Notes: a model not told the origin generated them from the letters alone. DNA of 64,000 nt from Aphanomyces cochlioides (GCA_019828595.1 JAHQRK010000011.1:434001-498000); one strand, 5' to 3'; positions 10,034-20,895 are shown, numbered from the stretch's first letter. Numbers and translations: made by a program.

Positions 10034-10737
10034 ATGAGTTCAATCGTCGCCAAGGTAGCTCAAATGGAGCGTCACGAGGTAGTCCTTCCGCCGTGCTAGC
10101 CAGCTTGATGCGCTTCTTTCTTCTAGATTGCAATTCGAGCGAGGGCAGCAGCCAAGCTCGAGTTGGACAGCTTGCGCCGCGTGAAGAAGGCAACAGCTCA
10201 AGCGAACGCAGCGAGCGACGCATTCTCTCGACAGACGCTCGATCTCCTCCATGTCTTCAAGCAGTACGAAGCGTGCCAGGAAACTTTCCTTGCCACTGAA
10301 CTCAATATGGTGCAAGCGCTTTCCTTTGACTGGCATCTCAATGTCCATATAGGTGGGGCTAGCGTTGCGAGCAGTCTTTCTCAGCGGTGTCGAAGCGACA
10401 ACTTGCGAAACGCAAGAGGAAATTCTCCCCGACGCACCACATGATGCCGTTCCTGCCTCCCTCGAAGTCATTCCACTCGATGCGGCGATGCAGAAGCAGC
10501 AGCGACAACGCCGCAAGACGTTGCCTCAACTCTTCTCCAAGTACAAATTCACGAGGCGGTCCACAAAGCCACTCTTGTCCAGCTGCCACGACGAAGACAA
10601 CGACGACAACAACGTTCCAGGTACAAGCTTCGTTGCATTCTACCTCGTGACATCAATCGTTAGAACAATTGAACAACCAAGACGATGACGAGATGATTGA
10701 CCTTGTCGCGACAGACAGAAATGTTCTCTTTGGATAA
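10034..10737 (+). CDS. small coiled-coil protein of unknown function
   Basis: Four exons fit: 10034-10078, 10127-10309, 10353-10620 and 10664-10737, with introns of 48, 43 and 43 nt, all GT-AG. The protein (about 189 residues) starts MSSIVAKVAQMERHE and forms an alanine- and lysine-rich helix. It continues with a helical stretch ending CQETFLATELNMV, then a basic segment QKQQRQRRKTLPQLF, an acidic patch with repeated Asp/Asn, and ends LVATDRNVLFG. No domain is recognised. It is transcribed toward the MATE gene and its stop lies 12 bp from the MATE stop. Confidence 0.6.
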
Positions 10738-10749
10738 TAAAGCGTAAAC

Positions 10750-12332
10750 TCATTCGATCTTGGAATTGGCGCGCGCTTGGGCTTCGTTGGAGAGGGTTTG
10801 CCAGTCCATTTTCAATAGCACAGCAGTTCCACACACGCCAGCAAACGTGTAGCCAAGGGTCATACCAATCCAGAGGCCAGGAAGGCCCCACCCGACAGTG
10901 AACTCAAAGAAATACCCCACGGGCAGACCGAAGAGAATGTACGAAACAAAGTTGATCGATGCACCGTAGTTTTGCAATCCACAGCCTCGCAAAACGCCTT
11001 GAATCGCTCCGTTGAGTCCATCGACGAGTTGAAATCCAGCGACTACGACGCCGACACGGGCGGCCAGCCTATAAATGTATCAGACCAATGACTCTCTTGG
11101 TCGATCAGACTTACTCAATCATTGCTTCGTCCTGCGTAAATACTCGAGGATATGCGTATCGAAAAAAGAAGACGGCGAGACCTGTGACGAGTGAAACAGC
11201 ACCAGCCAAGAGGGTCGCAAGGCACGCGGCAATTTTAGCACGTTTAGGACGATTCGAACCAAGTGCATTCCCAACGCGAATATTGCCAGCGACAGCCACA
11301 CCCAAATAAAACATGTACACGGTGGCCGTGATGTTGACGAGGACTGCATTCGCCCCGATCGCCACGATCGCATCGGGGAGCAAGCCTAGTAAGGACAATC
11401 AAATCAAAATTATGGTGGCAAATTTACCTGCCAAGAGCGCAATGATTTCATAGCTCCACCATTCAAAGACCATCATGAGCATGCCTGCAAGTCCAAAGTA
11501 GATAAATTCTGGCGCACCACGCACTGCAGCTTCGAGTTGCCATCCAGGCCAAAATTGCATGTTGCCACGCTTCATCAAATACGGCACAAGCGAGAGCGGG
11601 AGTGCAATATTGCCAAGGGTCCGACTGATCGCAGCACCCAAATATCCCAACGAGGTGTGATTAACAAGGAGATATCCAATGACGAGATTCACCATGTTGC
11701 ACAAGATCGCACTGTAAAGCATGGGGTGGGCAATGTTTTGGGATTGAAGGACTTTTTTCAACAGCTCGTACGCGTAGAGAAACGGCAATCCAAGTGCAAG
11801 AATGCGGGAAAACGCGCCACTGAGTGCAGCCACGTCGGGAGGTTGATTGAGAAAGACCAAGATGTCGGCGCAAAAGAAATTCGCGAGGAAAATCGGGACA
11901 AACGCGACACCCAAGACGATAGTTCCCGTTTGGAGGTAGAGTCCAATATGTCGAATATTTCCAGCACCAAACGCTTGTGCGCACAATGTATCCATGGCAG
12001 TCGCGAGGCCAATTCCAACAGACAGGGCTGTCACGTTGAGATACATGACGCTCAACGCCGCAGCATCTACGAATCGCTTCGTGTCTGGTGCAGTCATTTG
12101 CCCAACGAGAACCAAGCTGATAAGACCCGGCGTGAGTTCGAGCACATATGTAAACACCTGAAAATCCATGTTGAGCGCTTCAATTTTCACGTGAAAAACG
12201 TACCACGGGGTAGGCGAGATGGTACATCGCGACCATTTCGTCCAACGCGATCGACTCTATAGTCGCCGAGTCGTCTACAATCGGCGCTTTTTTCGGCAGC
12301 AGCGCCGCACTTTCTTCCTGGACGACTGTCAT
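10750..12332 (-). CDS. MATE family multidrug/toxin extrusion transporter
   Basis: Four exons: 12332-12204, 12157-11428, 11385-11115 and 11068-10750, with introns of 46, 42 and 46 nt, giving 482 residues. That is a normal length for this 12-helix family. Exon 2 has the canonical features after the first helix: GLATAMDTLCAQAFGAGN (the MATE Q-A-x-GAGN signature), then repeated hydrophobic helices. Exon 3 has VAVAGNIRVGNALGS, the equivalent signature of the second half. These proteins exchange organic cations or metabolites for H+ or Na+ at a membrane. The short cytosolic N-terminus (MTVVQEESAALLPKK) contains an LLP motif that could direct sorting to a vacuole (inference). Two CCGGAT palindromes lie 70-100 bp upstream. 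Confidence 0.92.
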
Positions 12333-12400
12333 CTTGATTGCGTTTTCCAAAGTGAATGAGGGGCCATCCTCTTCAACATCGATGATGAAGCTTCAACAGG

Positions 12401-12431
12401 ATTCCGGATAAATAAATATTTTATCCGGATA
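12401..12431. promoter_or_regulatory. paired CCGGAT palindromes upstream of MATE gene
   Basis: TTCCGGATAA at 12402-12411 and TTATCCGGAT at 12421-12430, separated by AT-rich sequence, 70-100 bp upstream of the MATE ATG (12332, minus strand). The same element recurs upstream of several other genes in this window. Confidence 0.55.
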
Positions 12432-12485
12432 TTTGGAATTGGTAAAATCTTAGTGGAAACCAGAACAGTCTACTCAGAAGATCCG

Positions 12486-13058
12486 AATTTTACATTAATA
12501 TTGGAAATTTTTGTACTAATTAGGTTATTATAAGGACAATTCGGATATAAATTCATGACCTTTCCTGATTTTAACTGGATGGATAGATTCCGTCTTCTTT
12601 TGAAACTGTCCAAGATCGCATATTGCTCAGAGCTGGGATCGTCCATGGCCATGAGCGGAGATTTCGCCATGAGGAGAGTCGACTCAATAGGAAAGAAAGT
12701 GCGGGAATATATTGCAATGCCTCGATCGAGCTGCCCCTAGAGTCGTCCAAGGGCTGAGGTATGCAGTTCGATTTTGATAAGATGTACCAGGGAATCTGAC
12801 CAGACGTTGACTGATCCAATGGAGATTGTCGTTGTGTTCGATAGATGGTTGGAGCTGCTTGCTCAATCACACGAGCTCGAGACGCATCGAAACCGAAGAT
12901 GATGTGGAGTAGGCGAGCGATGGAGTCGGTGGTTGAATGCGTCGTTCGTGGTTCCTATCGTACAAGGGTGGCTGAGTGACGATTACGGTTGCTACACTTG
13001 ACGACAGGCGGCCCACGACCTCACATTCTTGTAGTTCAGGAGAGAGAAAACAAAGCAT
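12486..13058 (-). other. possible short multi-exon gene, unresolved
   Basis: Several overlapping minus-strand ORFs lie here (12470-12670, 12571-12870, 12867-13058). A stretch such as PSSEQYAILDSFKRRRNLS has coding character, but frames could not be joined with confidence. No family recognised. The 12432-13097 interval otherwise holds nothing. Confidence 0.25.
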
Positions 13059-13097
13059 GCGTTACTTAAAGTTACTGTCAAGCCACTGCGATCTCGA

Positions 13098-14960
13098 TTA
13101 CGTGGTCAAATTCTCAGCATGACGACCACACCACTCGGCAAACGACAGCGGTGGCTCGTTGAACGCTAGCGTCCATGCAATGGACGGTCCACCTGGGCTG
13201 CGTCCTTCCACTGCTGTATCACACCAGTGGACATAATCGACAAAATGAAAAGCCGACCAGTAGGCCAACCCAACGTCGCCGAGCTCAGCCAACACGCCGT
13301 CAATTTCAGGGGCAGGATCTGCGATCGGCACCGTTGAAATGCCAATCGCTTCTTTGAGATCGCCCCAACGCACGCAATCGCCGCGCAAGTCTGCATACAA
13401 TCGACCTTCGTGCAGAGGAAACTGTCGCGCTGCCAATGCAAGTGCCCGCGCTACATCTTCTGCCGCCACCACCGCCAGGACACAATCATCTTTTGCACAT
13501 GGTAGACGGTGGCGATGTCGACGCACCACCTTTCGTAGGTCCAGCGTCGCTTCCATGAGCAACGGGATACGCAAGACGCAATGCGCGAGATCGCTTCGCT
13601 GGAGAAGGCCCTCGGCGTGTTTGTGCTTTTGGAATGGAGAGTCCCATGCTGGGCTACCTGCAAATTCGTGGCTGAGGAGAACGACACCGGCCACCTTGGC
13701 TTGCTTGGCTCCACGCAGCAACGAAGGCAGCACTGTCACGGCAGTGGCCCGCGAGGGAAGCAACACCACGATGTCCGTCTGCGCCAGCATCTTCTTGACG
13801 TCGCGAGCGCGTTCGAGCTGACCTTCCACCCAGTCGACACCAGGAACTCCATTTGGAACGGCATTCGTGCCCAAGAGGTTATCACAGCCCCGTACTGTCG
13901 TGTTGTCGCCATTTACCAGCGCCGACGCAACAAGAGCACCGAGCCGTTCATTGAGTCCGACGACAAAGAAGCGTGCAGGAGGTGCCGGCGCAGCTTGGAG
14001 GTCGCGGGGATGGTGCCACCACATGCCTGGAGAAGTCGGCGGACGGCCCAGAAGGCGCTCCGCGTCGCAAGTGAGCGTCGTTATGCAGCGCATTCGTGTG
14101 CAAATCACATCGTCATCCAGATCATCAGGCTGCATGGCCAAGACTGTCGTGTAGGGCGCAAACCAGAGCGGCGCTCCAGCGGCTACCCAGCAGTTTGCCC
14201 ACGTAGCAGGACCAACTTGGCGGTAGCTGATACTGCAATTCAGAGCTGTTGAGAGCGCTGCCACCATTTCTGCCATGGATTGCGTCGACTGTGGGTGCGT
14301 CAAGTTGTACGTCAAGCCTCCATGTGCTTCCGAGTGCAGCAGAATAGCCGAGAGAGCAGCAACAGCGTCGTCTAGACCCAGCACAGGGACTCGGGCTGTG
14401 GGTGTCAGACCAGCCACGACTTGTTTGGCTAAACGGAGCGAGTTTTGGTCGAGCACCAGCAAGTCGAGGAGGAATGGGAGTCGCACAATCGTACACTGCG
14501 AATGAATTGGTCGCAAGTCTTGCAGATGCGTCTCTAGCTGGCGGATGGCGTTGGGTGGCGTCGAGTCGGCGTCCGTGGCTGTCGTGGGCTGCTCAGCGAG
14601 GAGCCACGATTGCAAGACAATATGGGGCACAGCCAAGTCATGGGCTAAAGACAGCAGCTGACGAGTAGCCGAGAGACTGGCCCACGATGGAACAATGAAT
14701 ACAACATGAGCCCCGGAGAGGAAGCGGCGAAGTCCCACCGCATCACCAGGGGCTAACGGCACAAGCGACACGCGTGAGAGGCAACGGAGGGCTTTCGTGA
14801 CTTCTGCAGGGGCACCAGGGGGGATGCCAGCTTGAATTACGACCGACACATCGTTCTGCTCCTGAAGCGCCATGACAATCGCACGGCCGACAAGAGTCGA
14901 CGCGTCTGGAATCGCAACGATGCGGTGACCGAGTATTTTGCGCAACGTAATAGTTCCCAT
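13098..14960 (-). CDS. tandem NmrA-like NAD(P)-binding protein
   Basis: Single exon, 620 residues from the ATG at 14960. The N-terminal half begins with a Rossmann beta-alpha-beta, HRIVAIPDASTLVGRAIV, followed by HVVFIVPSWASLSATRQLL and IVRLPFLLDLLV, the layout of NmrA/atypical short-chain dehydrogenases. A second copy begins near residue 315 (RFFVVGLNERLGALVASAL) and repeats the pattern: DIVVLLPSRATAVTVLPSLL, then CVLRIPLLMEATLDL. Both halves lack a clean GxxGxxG, so they may bind NADP weakly and act as sensors rather than enzymes, as known for NmrA. The duplication within one chain is the notable feature. Its 3' neighbour and promoter show no shared motif. Confidence 0.75.
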   Translation of the reverse strand: MGTITLRKILGHRIVAIPDASTLVGRAIVMALQEQNDVSVVIQAGIPPGAPAEVTKALRCLSRVSLVPLAPGDAVGLRRFLSGAHVVFIVPSWASLSATRQLLSLAHDLAVPHIVLQSWLLAEQPTTATDADSTPPNAIRQLETHLQDLRPIHSQCTIVRLPFLLDLLVLDQNSLRLAKQVVAGLTPTARVPVLGLDDAVAALSAILLHSEAHGGLTYNLTHPQSTQSMAEMVAALSTALNCSISYRQVGPATWANCWVAAGAPLWFAPYTTVLAMQPDDLDDDVICTRMRCITTLTCDAERLLGRPPTSPGMWWHHPRDLQAAPAPPARFFVVGLNERLGALVASALVNGDNTTVRGCDNLLGTNAVPNGVPGVDWVEGQLERARDVKKMLAQTDIVVLLPSRATAVTVLPSLLRGAKQAKVAGVVLLSHEFAGSPAWDSPFQKHKHAEGLLQRSDLAHCVLRIPLLMEATLDLRKVVRRHRHRLPCAKDDCVLAVVAAEDVARALALAARQFPLHEGRLYADLRGDCVRWGDLKEAIGISTVPIADPAPEIDGVLAELGDVGLAYWSAFHFVDYVHWCDTAVEGRSPGGPSIAWTLAFNEPPLSFAEWCGRHAENLTT

Positions 14961-15335
14961 GATCAAGTTGACAGATTTTTTGATTCTGACATTTTCGCAA
15001 GCTCCGGGGGGAACTCCTGGGACAGGTCATACGCTCGTAGCGGTTGGAGGCAAATTTAACGGTGCGATGCCCAGCAGATGCGCCATCCTTCACGTTATGA
15101 AGCTTGTCATGGCAACTCCGCGAGGGGATTGAAGAGTCATGGGGGGGGCATGGTGTACCGTCGCCACAAAGACATTTTACGAGATGACAGGGCTTCAGAC
15201 TCTTCAAAAGGACTACATAGGAAGACAGAAGCGCTAATGAAGCTCAATCTAGACAAGGTAAAGATGGAATCAAGCCGCAAGTAAGAAACGGAGGGGCTTT
15301 GCGGTCTCCAGTTGACTTGCATGGTATCAATGCCA

Positions 15336-15415
15336 AATGTAACCCCTTCAACCCCATTTTACATAACCCTCAAAACCCTACAACCCCAAACCCTTCAACC
15401 CACAGGACCACAACC
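15336..15415. repeat. C-rich telomere-like degenerate repeats
   Basis: About ten imperfect units of AACCCT, ACCCC and AAACCCTT run in tandem (for example AACCCTCAAAACCCTACAAC). They resemble, but do not match, the CCCTAAA telomere unit reported for oomycetes. It may be an interstitial telomeric remnant or just low-complexity DNA. Confidence 0.45.
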
Positions 15416-15430
15416 TATAGCATTAAAATT

Positions 15431-15472
15431 CGCCAATCACTGAGCTCTAAATTGCTTAGTTTTAGCCAATCA
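15431..15472. promoter_or_regulatory. CCAAT boxes upstream of acyl-CoA dehydrogenase A
   Basis: CGCCAATCAC at 15431 and TTTAGCCAATCA at 15461-15472, 60-100 bp before the ATG at 15532. The latter fits the NF-Y consensus and recurs upstream of other genes here. Confidence 0.5.
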
Positions 15473-15531
15473 AAAGTTTGCACTATAAAGTGAACTTCAT
15501 GAAGAGTCTCAATTCCAATTTTGCGCCAAAC

Positions 15532-16951
15532 ATGCAAAGCGTTGTCCGCCGTGTTCTCCGTCCCGTCGCTCGATCGACATTTGCGCGCGCTTTTAGCTCG
15601 CCATCGACACATCTGCCGCTCAATGTGTTGTCTGAAGAAGAATTGATGTTCCAAGAAGCTGCCACCAAGTTTGCCAACGACGTCTGCTTGTCAAAAGTGA
15701 GCACGATGGACGCGGAAGGCGAAATGGACAAGGAAGTGACGCAAGGCTTGTTCGACAATGGCGTACGTTGGCTGTTTTATTTTATGCATCGTTCATGTGA
15801 ATTTTATAGTTTCTTGGCATTGAAATTCCTGAAGCGTACGGCGGAGCCGGCGCGTCGTTCATGAACGTCGCCTTGACAATTGAAGCATTGAGCCGTGTTG
15901 ACCCTGTCGTCGGTTTGCTTTGCGATTTGCAAAACACGGTCGTGAACAATGTGTTCGTGGTGCGATTTCCGCTCTCATGATGCAATCATGCTGAATTTTT
16001 CATAGAACTACGGTACGGACGAGCAAAAGGAAGAATACTTGCCTCGCTTGGCCACCGAGATGGTGCATTTTCTTGTCTTTATGATCTTTCTCACCACTGT
16101 GTAGATTGGCAGCTTTTGCTTGTCTGAAGCTGGATCCGGCTCGGATGCGTTTGCTCTCAAAACTCGCGCGGATCTGTCGGCAGATGGCAGTTACTACACA
16201 TTGAACGGCCAAAAGATGTGGATCTCCAATTCCGAATACGCTGGCGTTTACCTTGTGTTTGCCAACGTTGACTTGTCGAAGGGTTACAAGGGCATTACGT
16301 GCTTCATTGTCGACCGCGACTCCGAAGGTCTCGAAATCGGCAAGCCGGAAGACAAGCTTGGTATCCGTGCTTCGTCGACCTGCCCAGTCTACCTCAACAA
16401 TGTCAAGGTTCCTGCCCACAAAATTCTTGGCGAGGTATATCTCAAAAACTACGACTTTTCCTCATACGCATCATTATTAGGTCGGCAAGGGTTACAAGAT
16501 TGCCATCTCGACTCTGAACGAAGGACGCATCGGTATTGCGTCCCAAATGTTGGGTCTCGCCCAAGGTGTCTTCGACCAAACCGTGCCATACTTGTACGAC
16601 CGCAAGCAATTCGGCCATGCTATCGGTGACTTCCAAGCCATGCAACATCAGCAAGCTGAAATCGCGCTCGACATTGAAACTGCCCGCCTTTTGGTGTACA
16701 ACGCTGCTCGTCTCAAGGACGCTGGCATGCCATTCGTCAAGCAAGCTGCGATGGCGAAGCTCCATGCCTCGCGCGTGGCCGAACGATCGGCGTCGAAATG
16801 CATTGAACTTCTCGGCGGTGTGGGTTTTACCAAGACGCTCCACGTCGAGAAGATGTGGCGTGACTCCAAGATTGGCGCCATCTACGAAGGCACGAGCAAC
16901 ATGCAATTGACAACCATTGCCAAGCTCATCAAGGAAGAATACAAGCCATAA
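15532..16951 (+). CDS. ACADSB: short/branched-chain acyl-CoA dehydrogenase, mitochondrial (copy A)
   Basis: Five exons: 15532-15762, 15810-15959, 16006-16062, 16105-16434 and 16481-16951, introns 42-47 nt, 412 residues. The ATG at 15532 is chosen because it begins an arginine-rich presequence ([20 protein letters not shown]); an in-frame ATG at 15499 is the alternative. The FAD and substrate segments are clear: [31 protein letters not shown], and near the end [20 protein letters not shown] followed by YEGTSNMQ, which carries the catalytic base Glu used by short-chain and short/branched-chain enzymes. It oxidises 2-methyl-branched acyl-CoA in isoleucine breakdown, passing electrons to ETF. Substrate range is inferred from overall similarity. 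A paralogue with the same introns lies at 27699-29111. Confidence 0.92.
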
Positions 16952-16976
16952 CTCGAACTCAATAACATTTAGATCC

Positions 16977-18026
16977 TCATATTGCATGACCCGGTGGCAC
17001 TTTGAGCGCTGCAAGAATTGCATCGTGGATTGTCTCGACTGGTGCCAGGGCACCATTCCCTACAAGAGTCGCATTGACGCATTGATGGGCGATGCCATCG
17101 GTACCTGTTTCGCCGCATGCCAATGTCTTGCACACTGGTGGAATGATGTCGTAGCCGTATTCCCGCATGAGTCCCAATTGCTTCCCCGTCGCAGGGTGCA
17201 AATACATTTGTGTATTCATGGCCGGCGCGACTAGAAGCGGCTTGCGGCAGCTCCAAGCGCGGACGATACATGTCTAAAGATGAAAAAGATGAGGAAGATG
17301 AAATCGAGCGGCGTACGAGTAGGTTATCGCAGAGTCCATGCGCGAGCTTGGCCATTGTATTCGCGGAGAGAGGAGCAATGCAGAGGATGTCGGCCCAGTC
17401 GCGGAGCTTCATGGATATTAGATCAGTTGGAGAGGACCTTGGCATACCTGAATGTGTAGAACTGGGTCGCCCCTGGAGTTCCACCCTCCCCATTCGTCTT
17501 CGTCATGGAGAATCTCCAACTGAAGCTTCTGGAACTGTTCGTACATGTCGGAGTTGTACGCAGATGCTTTAGCTAGGAAGAATGTCGCGGCTTTCGTGAG
17601 CACGATACGAACGTCGGCGACAGCAGACAACTTTACGGCGAGTTCGGGTACTTTCACCGTCGCCACACTGCCAGATGCTGCAAGGAGGATGCGAGGTCGC
17701 GTGGTTCTCTTTGCAGACAGAACATGGACGGCATCGATGAGGTTCATCACATCGCTCTTGTTCGTCTTGCGGTCGGTCTCTGAAGATGCAGCGTCTTCTG
17801 AATCCGTCGTTGCAGCACGACGTCGTGGCCGCTTCAAGTCGGGCTGCTCGTGCTTGGCAGCAATTAGATCTTTCTCCTTGACCATCTTTGTCACGGCTGT
17901 CCTCGAGATGCCGAATTCATTCGCAGCTGCTTGATGAGACATTCCTCCCTCTACACAGGCTACAATCTTCATCTTCTCTTCAATTGACTTGTGGATGCGC
18001 TGCTTTGGAGCTGTCGTCGCCGACAT
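16977..18026 (-). CDS. PPCDC: phosphopantothenoylcysteine decarboxylase with N-terminal helix-turn-helix
   Basis: Three exons: 18026-17448, 17406-17317 and 17273-16977, introns 41 and 43 nt, 321 residues. The first 100 residues hold a Psq-type helix-turn-helix (HKSIEEKMKIVACVEGG, QAAANEFGISRTAVTKMVKE) and a basic linker (PDLKRPRRRAATT). From about residue 120 it is a flavoprotein decarboxylase: ILLAASGSVATVKVPEL, DPVLHIQ with the active-site His, DWADILCIAPLSANTMAKLA, CDNLLTCIVRAW across the second splice, APAMNTQMYLHP, and TLACGETGTDG with the substrate-lid Cys. The enzyme makes 4'-phosphopantetheine in coenzyme A synthesis. All key positions are present. The DNA-binding-like N-terminus in the same open exon is unusual. 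The stop lies 25 bp from that of acyl-CoA dehydrogenase A (convergent). Confidence 0.88.
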
Positions 18027-18368
18027 GGATGCCAATGTTGACCTCGTCGCGACGATGACCAAAATCCAACAAAAAATATCAAGAAAATAAAAATATCATT
18101 TTCAGAAATTCACCAAAATTTCTTAAAGTGATATATTCAACATACAATTGGAATACCATTTTGAACATCTGAAATTAGTTCTTTAAATACTAAGTGCATA
18201 TTAAAAGAACATTTAAGACAAGGTGATAATTTCTTTAACTTTAGAAACGGCCAACAAACAGTCTTGGAGTGATATGAAGTCGATTAAAAGAAAAATTTAA
18301 AATTTGTTCTTTTAATGTTTTAAAATAAAGGTGGAAATTCAATTTTCAAACCATTCGATACGACCAAA
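18027..18368. other. divergent promoter region PPCDC / Nup88
   Basis: Very AT-rich, about 340 bp; none of the motifs seen at other promoters of the window is visible here. Confidence 0.4.
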
Positions 18369-20831
18369 ATGCACTGCCCAGGGAGCAGCGCCAAGGGAAA
18401 GAGCACTTCGTCGTCGAATGGGTTCAAGATAAACTCAACAACGGCATCCCCGGCAGTGCCGCTGTCTAAATCGTCTGCATCTGCCAAGCCACAATCGACA
18501 GATTCGTTCACGCAGGCTCTTGCAGCTGCAAGCTTGGTTGGTGCCGCCACACTTGCAAATTTGTTGCCTGAAGTCCACGTGAACCTCTTTTGTCTGGCAG
18601 AGTGGAGCGGCGATCTTGTCTTTGTCGGGGCCAAAGGACGAGTCAACCACATCAACATCTACACATCCAAGCCGGTACTTCGAGAATTGACTCCTTCCAA
18701 CTCCGAGACCGTCTTCAACTCGGCGACGCATCTGTCTTTCAACCGAACAGGGACGAAAATCCTCGTGGAATCCACCAAGCAAACCAAGAGAAGTGTATAC
18801 GTCTTTGATCTTCCTCTGGATGACCACCGGCGTTTGCTTGCTCGTCCGAATCACGTGAAAATTCTCTTCCTTGACGGTTCATCGCGCATTGTGCCTGCAC
18901 CGGCGTCAACTTCAGGCTCAGAAACTTCCATCCAACGCACAATTGACGCGCTTCCCGCTTCAGAGCGTTCCAAAGTCAAGACAGTCTGTCCCGAAGTGTT
19001 TGAAATCGAACTGCGTCCGCTGTTCCTCTTGCCAACAGTTACAGCTCAAGCGGCAGTGTGGCATCCTCTGAGCGATTCCCACGTTGCAGTCTTGACCTCG
19101 ACGGACGAGCTCTTGCTCTTTGCCACGACCGACAGCACCGTGTCGCCTGAACAAACCCACGTCTTGACGTTTCCACCCTCTCCATCGTCCGTGAAGACGA
19201 CCGCAATATCCTTTGGTCCATCCACTGGCTGGGAGCTGTTTACATGCTACGTCCTTCGGTCGAATGGTGACATTTATGCCCTCAATCCCATCGTGCCGTC
19301 TGGCTGCGCCGTCTCGACGTCGTTGCTTCGCTTTTTGCACCAAAAGATCGACGGTCAGCTCACACAATCGGCGCTCGATTTGGACGCTCGGATCTTATTG
19401 AAAGCCCAAAAGCATTGGCTTTCACAACTTTGGCCTCATCTTCCTCCCGCTAAAACCTACGGCGATGACGATGATGACAGCCAAGGCGGCAGCAAGGACA
19501 AGTTTACCGCCACGACAGTCTCGGCTCAAGTCGTCACTGAACCAAGCTGGCCTCTTGAATTGCAAGGTCCATTTGCTTATGGCTCCAAGTGGAGAAACGA
19601 AGACGACGACGACGATCAAGCACTGTCGATTGCATGCGTCCCGCATCCTCCTGCTGATAACAACATTGGCCAGACGCCCGTGCTTGCCGTCAGCTTTGCC
19701 TCGGGCCATGTGACTCTTCTTGTCCTCGAACGTGAAGTCCGTCCGCAATGGCGGCGATCTGCTGCCACCCCCACGACTTCCTCGTCGTCATTGAGCATTT
19801 TCACAGTCGAATGCCTCAATCTTGGCGCGACGAATGCGAACGGGAAGCTTGACTTGGTAGCAAATCCCAGCATGCCTCGCGTTCTCTACTGTTTCCACTC
19901 GACGGGCGTCCACGTCCTCCACCTCGGCTGGATGGAGCCTCCACTGGCGCCGCCATTTACTAGCGCTGTCCATCGCGTTTTTTCCATCTCTCCAGAGACT
20001 CCCAAGCACATCGTGGGCAGTCGTGTCCTCTGCACAGTCGAGCGTGGCCATGTCCTCGTTGTCTTTTTGTCAAATGGACAATGGGAACTCATCAATCTGT
20101 CGGCGAAAATGGTCGCCGTGCCGTCGACAACTCCAAAGACAACTCCCGAAGTGGCAAAGGACGAGAAGGACAAGACGGTGACGCCATTTTCGACAGCCTT
20201 GGATAAACTCCAAGCCAAGTACGTGACGTCCAAACTCCGCGTGTTCGGCGCCACTGCGCTCGCGGACACCACCGCCGATACGTTCAAATTTGCGGAAGAC
20301 CACATGCCCCACCTGTTGGACCAGTTTGCCTACGTCGAAGCGGTGATCGCCAACACGAACGACCGCATTGCGATCCACAAGACATGGAGCGCTGAGCAGA
20401 CCAAGATAGCCGCGGCACTCTCTGCCGACATTGACACGATTCAAAGCTCAATGACGACGCTGCAGAAGCGCGCGGCGTCGGTCGCCGCCAAGCAAAACCA
20501 ACTCAACCAACGAGCCGCGGCGACTCTCCAAGCGCTTAAGGACAACCAAGCCGTCGTGACCAAAGCAGAAAAGAAATACAAACAGGACTTGCTCGCGATG
20601 CAGCAACAGACACGGCGACTCGTGCCCAAAGTCACACAGCTCAACATGGACGCCCAAGCGCTCTTGCGGAAACAACCAGCTCCAACAAAGTCCGCCGCAG
20701 CTCAGTCGCTTCTCACCGACGACAAGGCCCGCATGTGCCACGATGTTCTCGCTGCCGAGACGCAATTGATAGCGGACACAACCGCGCGGTTGCACGATTT
20801 GACGCATCAGTTGGAAGACTTGCGTGTTTAA
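18369..20831 (+). CDS. NUP88: nucleoporin Nup88-like protein
   Basis: Single exon of 820 residues from the ATG at 18369. After a serine-rich start the chain has the beta-propeller pattern of Nup88/Nup82: LLPEVHVNLFCLAEWSGDLV, then WHPLSDSHVAVLTSTDELLL, then TCYVLRSNGDIYALNPIVPSG and YCFHSTGVHVLHLGWM. The last 200 residues form a coiled coil (EQTKIAAALSADIDTIQSSM, AEKKYKQDLLAMQQQTRRL) that in the family assembles with Nup214 and Nup62 on the cytoplasmic face of the nuclear pore. Length and layout match the metazoan protein (about 740 residues). Sequence identity is low, as usual for nucleoporins, so the call rests on the order of features. Confidence 0.75.
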   Translation: MHCPGSSAKGKSTSSSNGFKINSTTASPAVPLSKSSASAKPQSTDSFTQALAAASLVGAATLANLLPEVHVNLFCLAEWSGDLVFVGAKGRVNHINIYTSKPVLRELTPSNSETVFNSATHLSFNRTGTKILVESTKQTKRSVYVFDLPLDDHRRLLARPNHVKILFLDGSSRIVPAPASTSGSETSIQRTIDALPASERSKVKTVCPEVFEIELRPLFLLPTVTAQAAVWHPLSDSHVAVLTSTDELLLFATTDSTVSPEQTHVLTFPPSPSSVKTTAISFGPSTGWELFTCYVLRSNGDIYALNPIVPSGCAVSTSLLRFLHQKIDGQLTQSALDLDARILLKAQKHWLSQLWPHLPPAKTYGDDDDDSQGGSKDKFTATTVSAQVVTEPSWPLELQGPFAYGSKWRNEDDDDDQALSIACVPHPPADNNIGQTPVLAVSFASGHVTLLVLEREVRPQWRRSAATPTTSSSSLSIFTVECLNLGATNANGKLDLVANPSMPRVLYCFHSTGVHVLHLGWMEPPLAPPFTSAVHRVFSISPETPKHIVGSRVLCTVERGHVLVVFLSNGQWELINLSAKMVAVPSTTPKTTPEVAKDEKDKTVTPFSTALDKLQAKYVTSKLRVFGATALADTTADTFKFAEDHMPHLLDQFAYVEAVIANTNDRIAIHKTWSAEQTKIAAALSADIDTIQSSMTTLQKRAASVAAKQNQLNQRAAATLQALKDNQAVVTKAEKKYKQDLLAMQQQTRRLVPKVTQLNMDAQALLRKQPAPTKSAAAQSLLTDDKARMCHDVLAAETQLIADTTARLHDLTHQLEDLRV

Positions 20832-20895
20832 TCCATCCCGTGTGCTCTTTTCATCTCGGCATTCATGCAAGTCGATGGGAAGAAGAGTTAGACAA

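Larger units (their letters stand above)
14961..15531. other. intergenic region upstream of NmrA-like and acyl-CoA dehydrogenase genes
   Basis: No gene seen. It holds a poly-G tract (15138-15145), a C-rich telomere-like tract and CCAAT boxes, listed separately. Confidence 0.4.
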
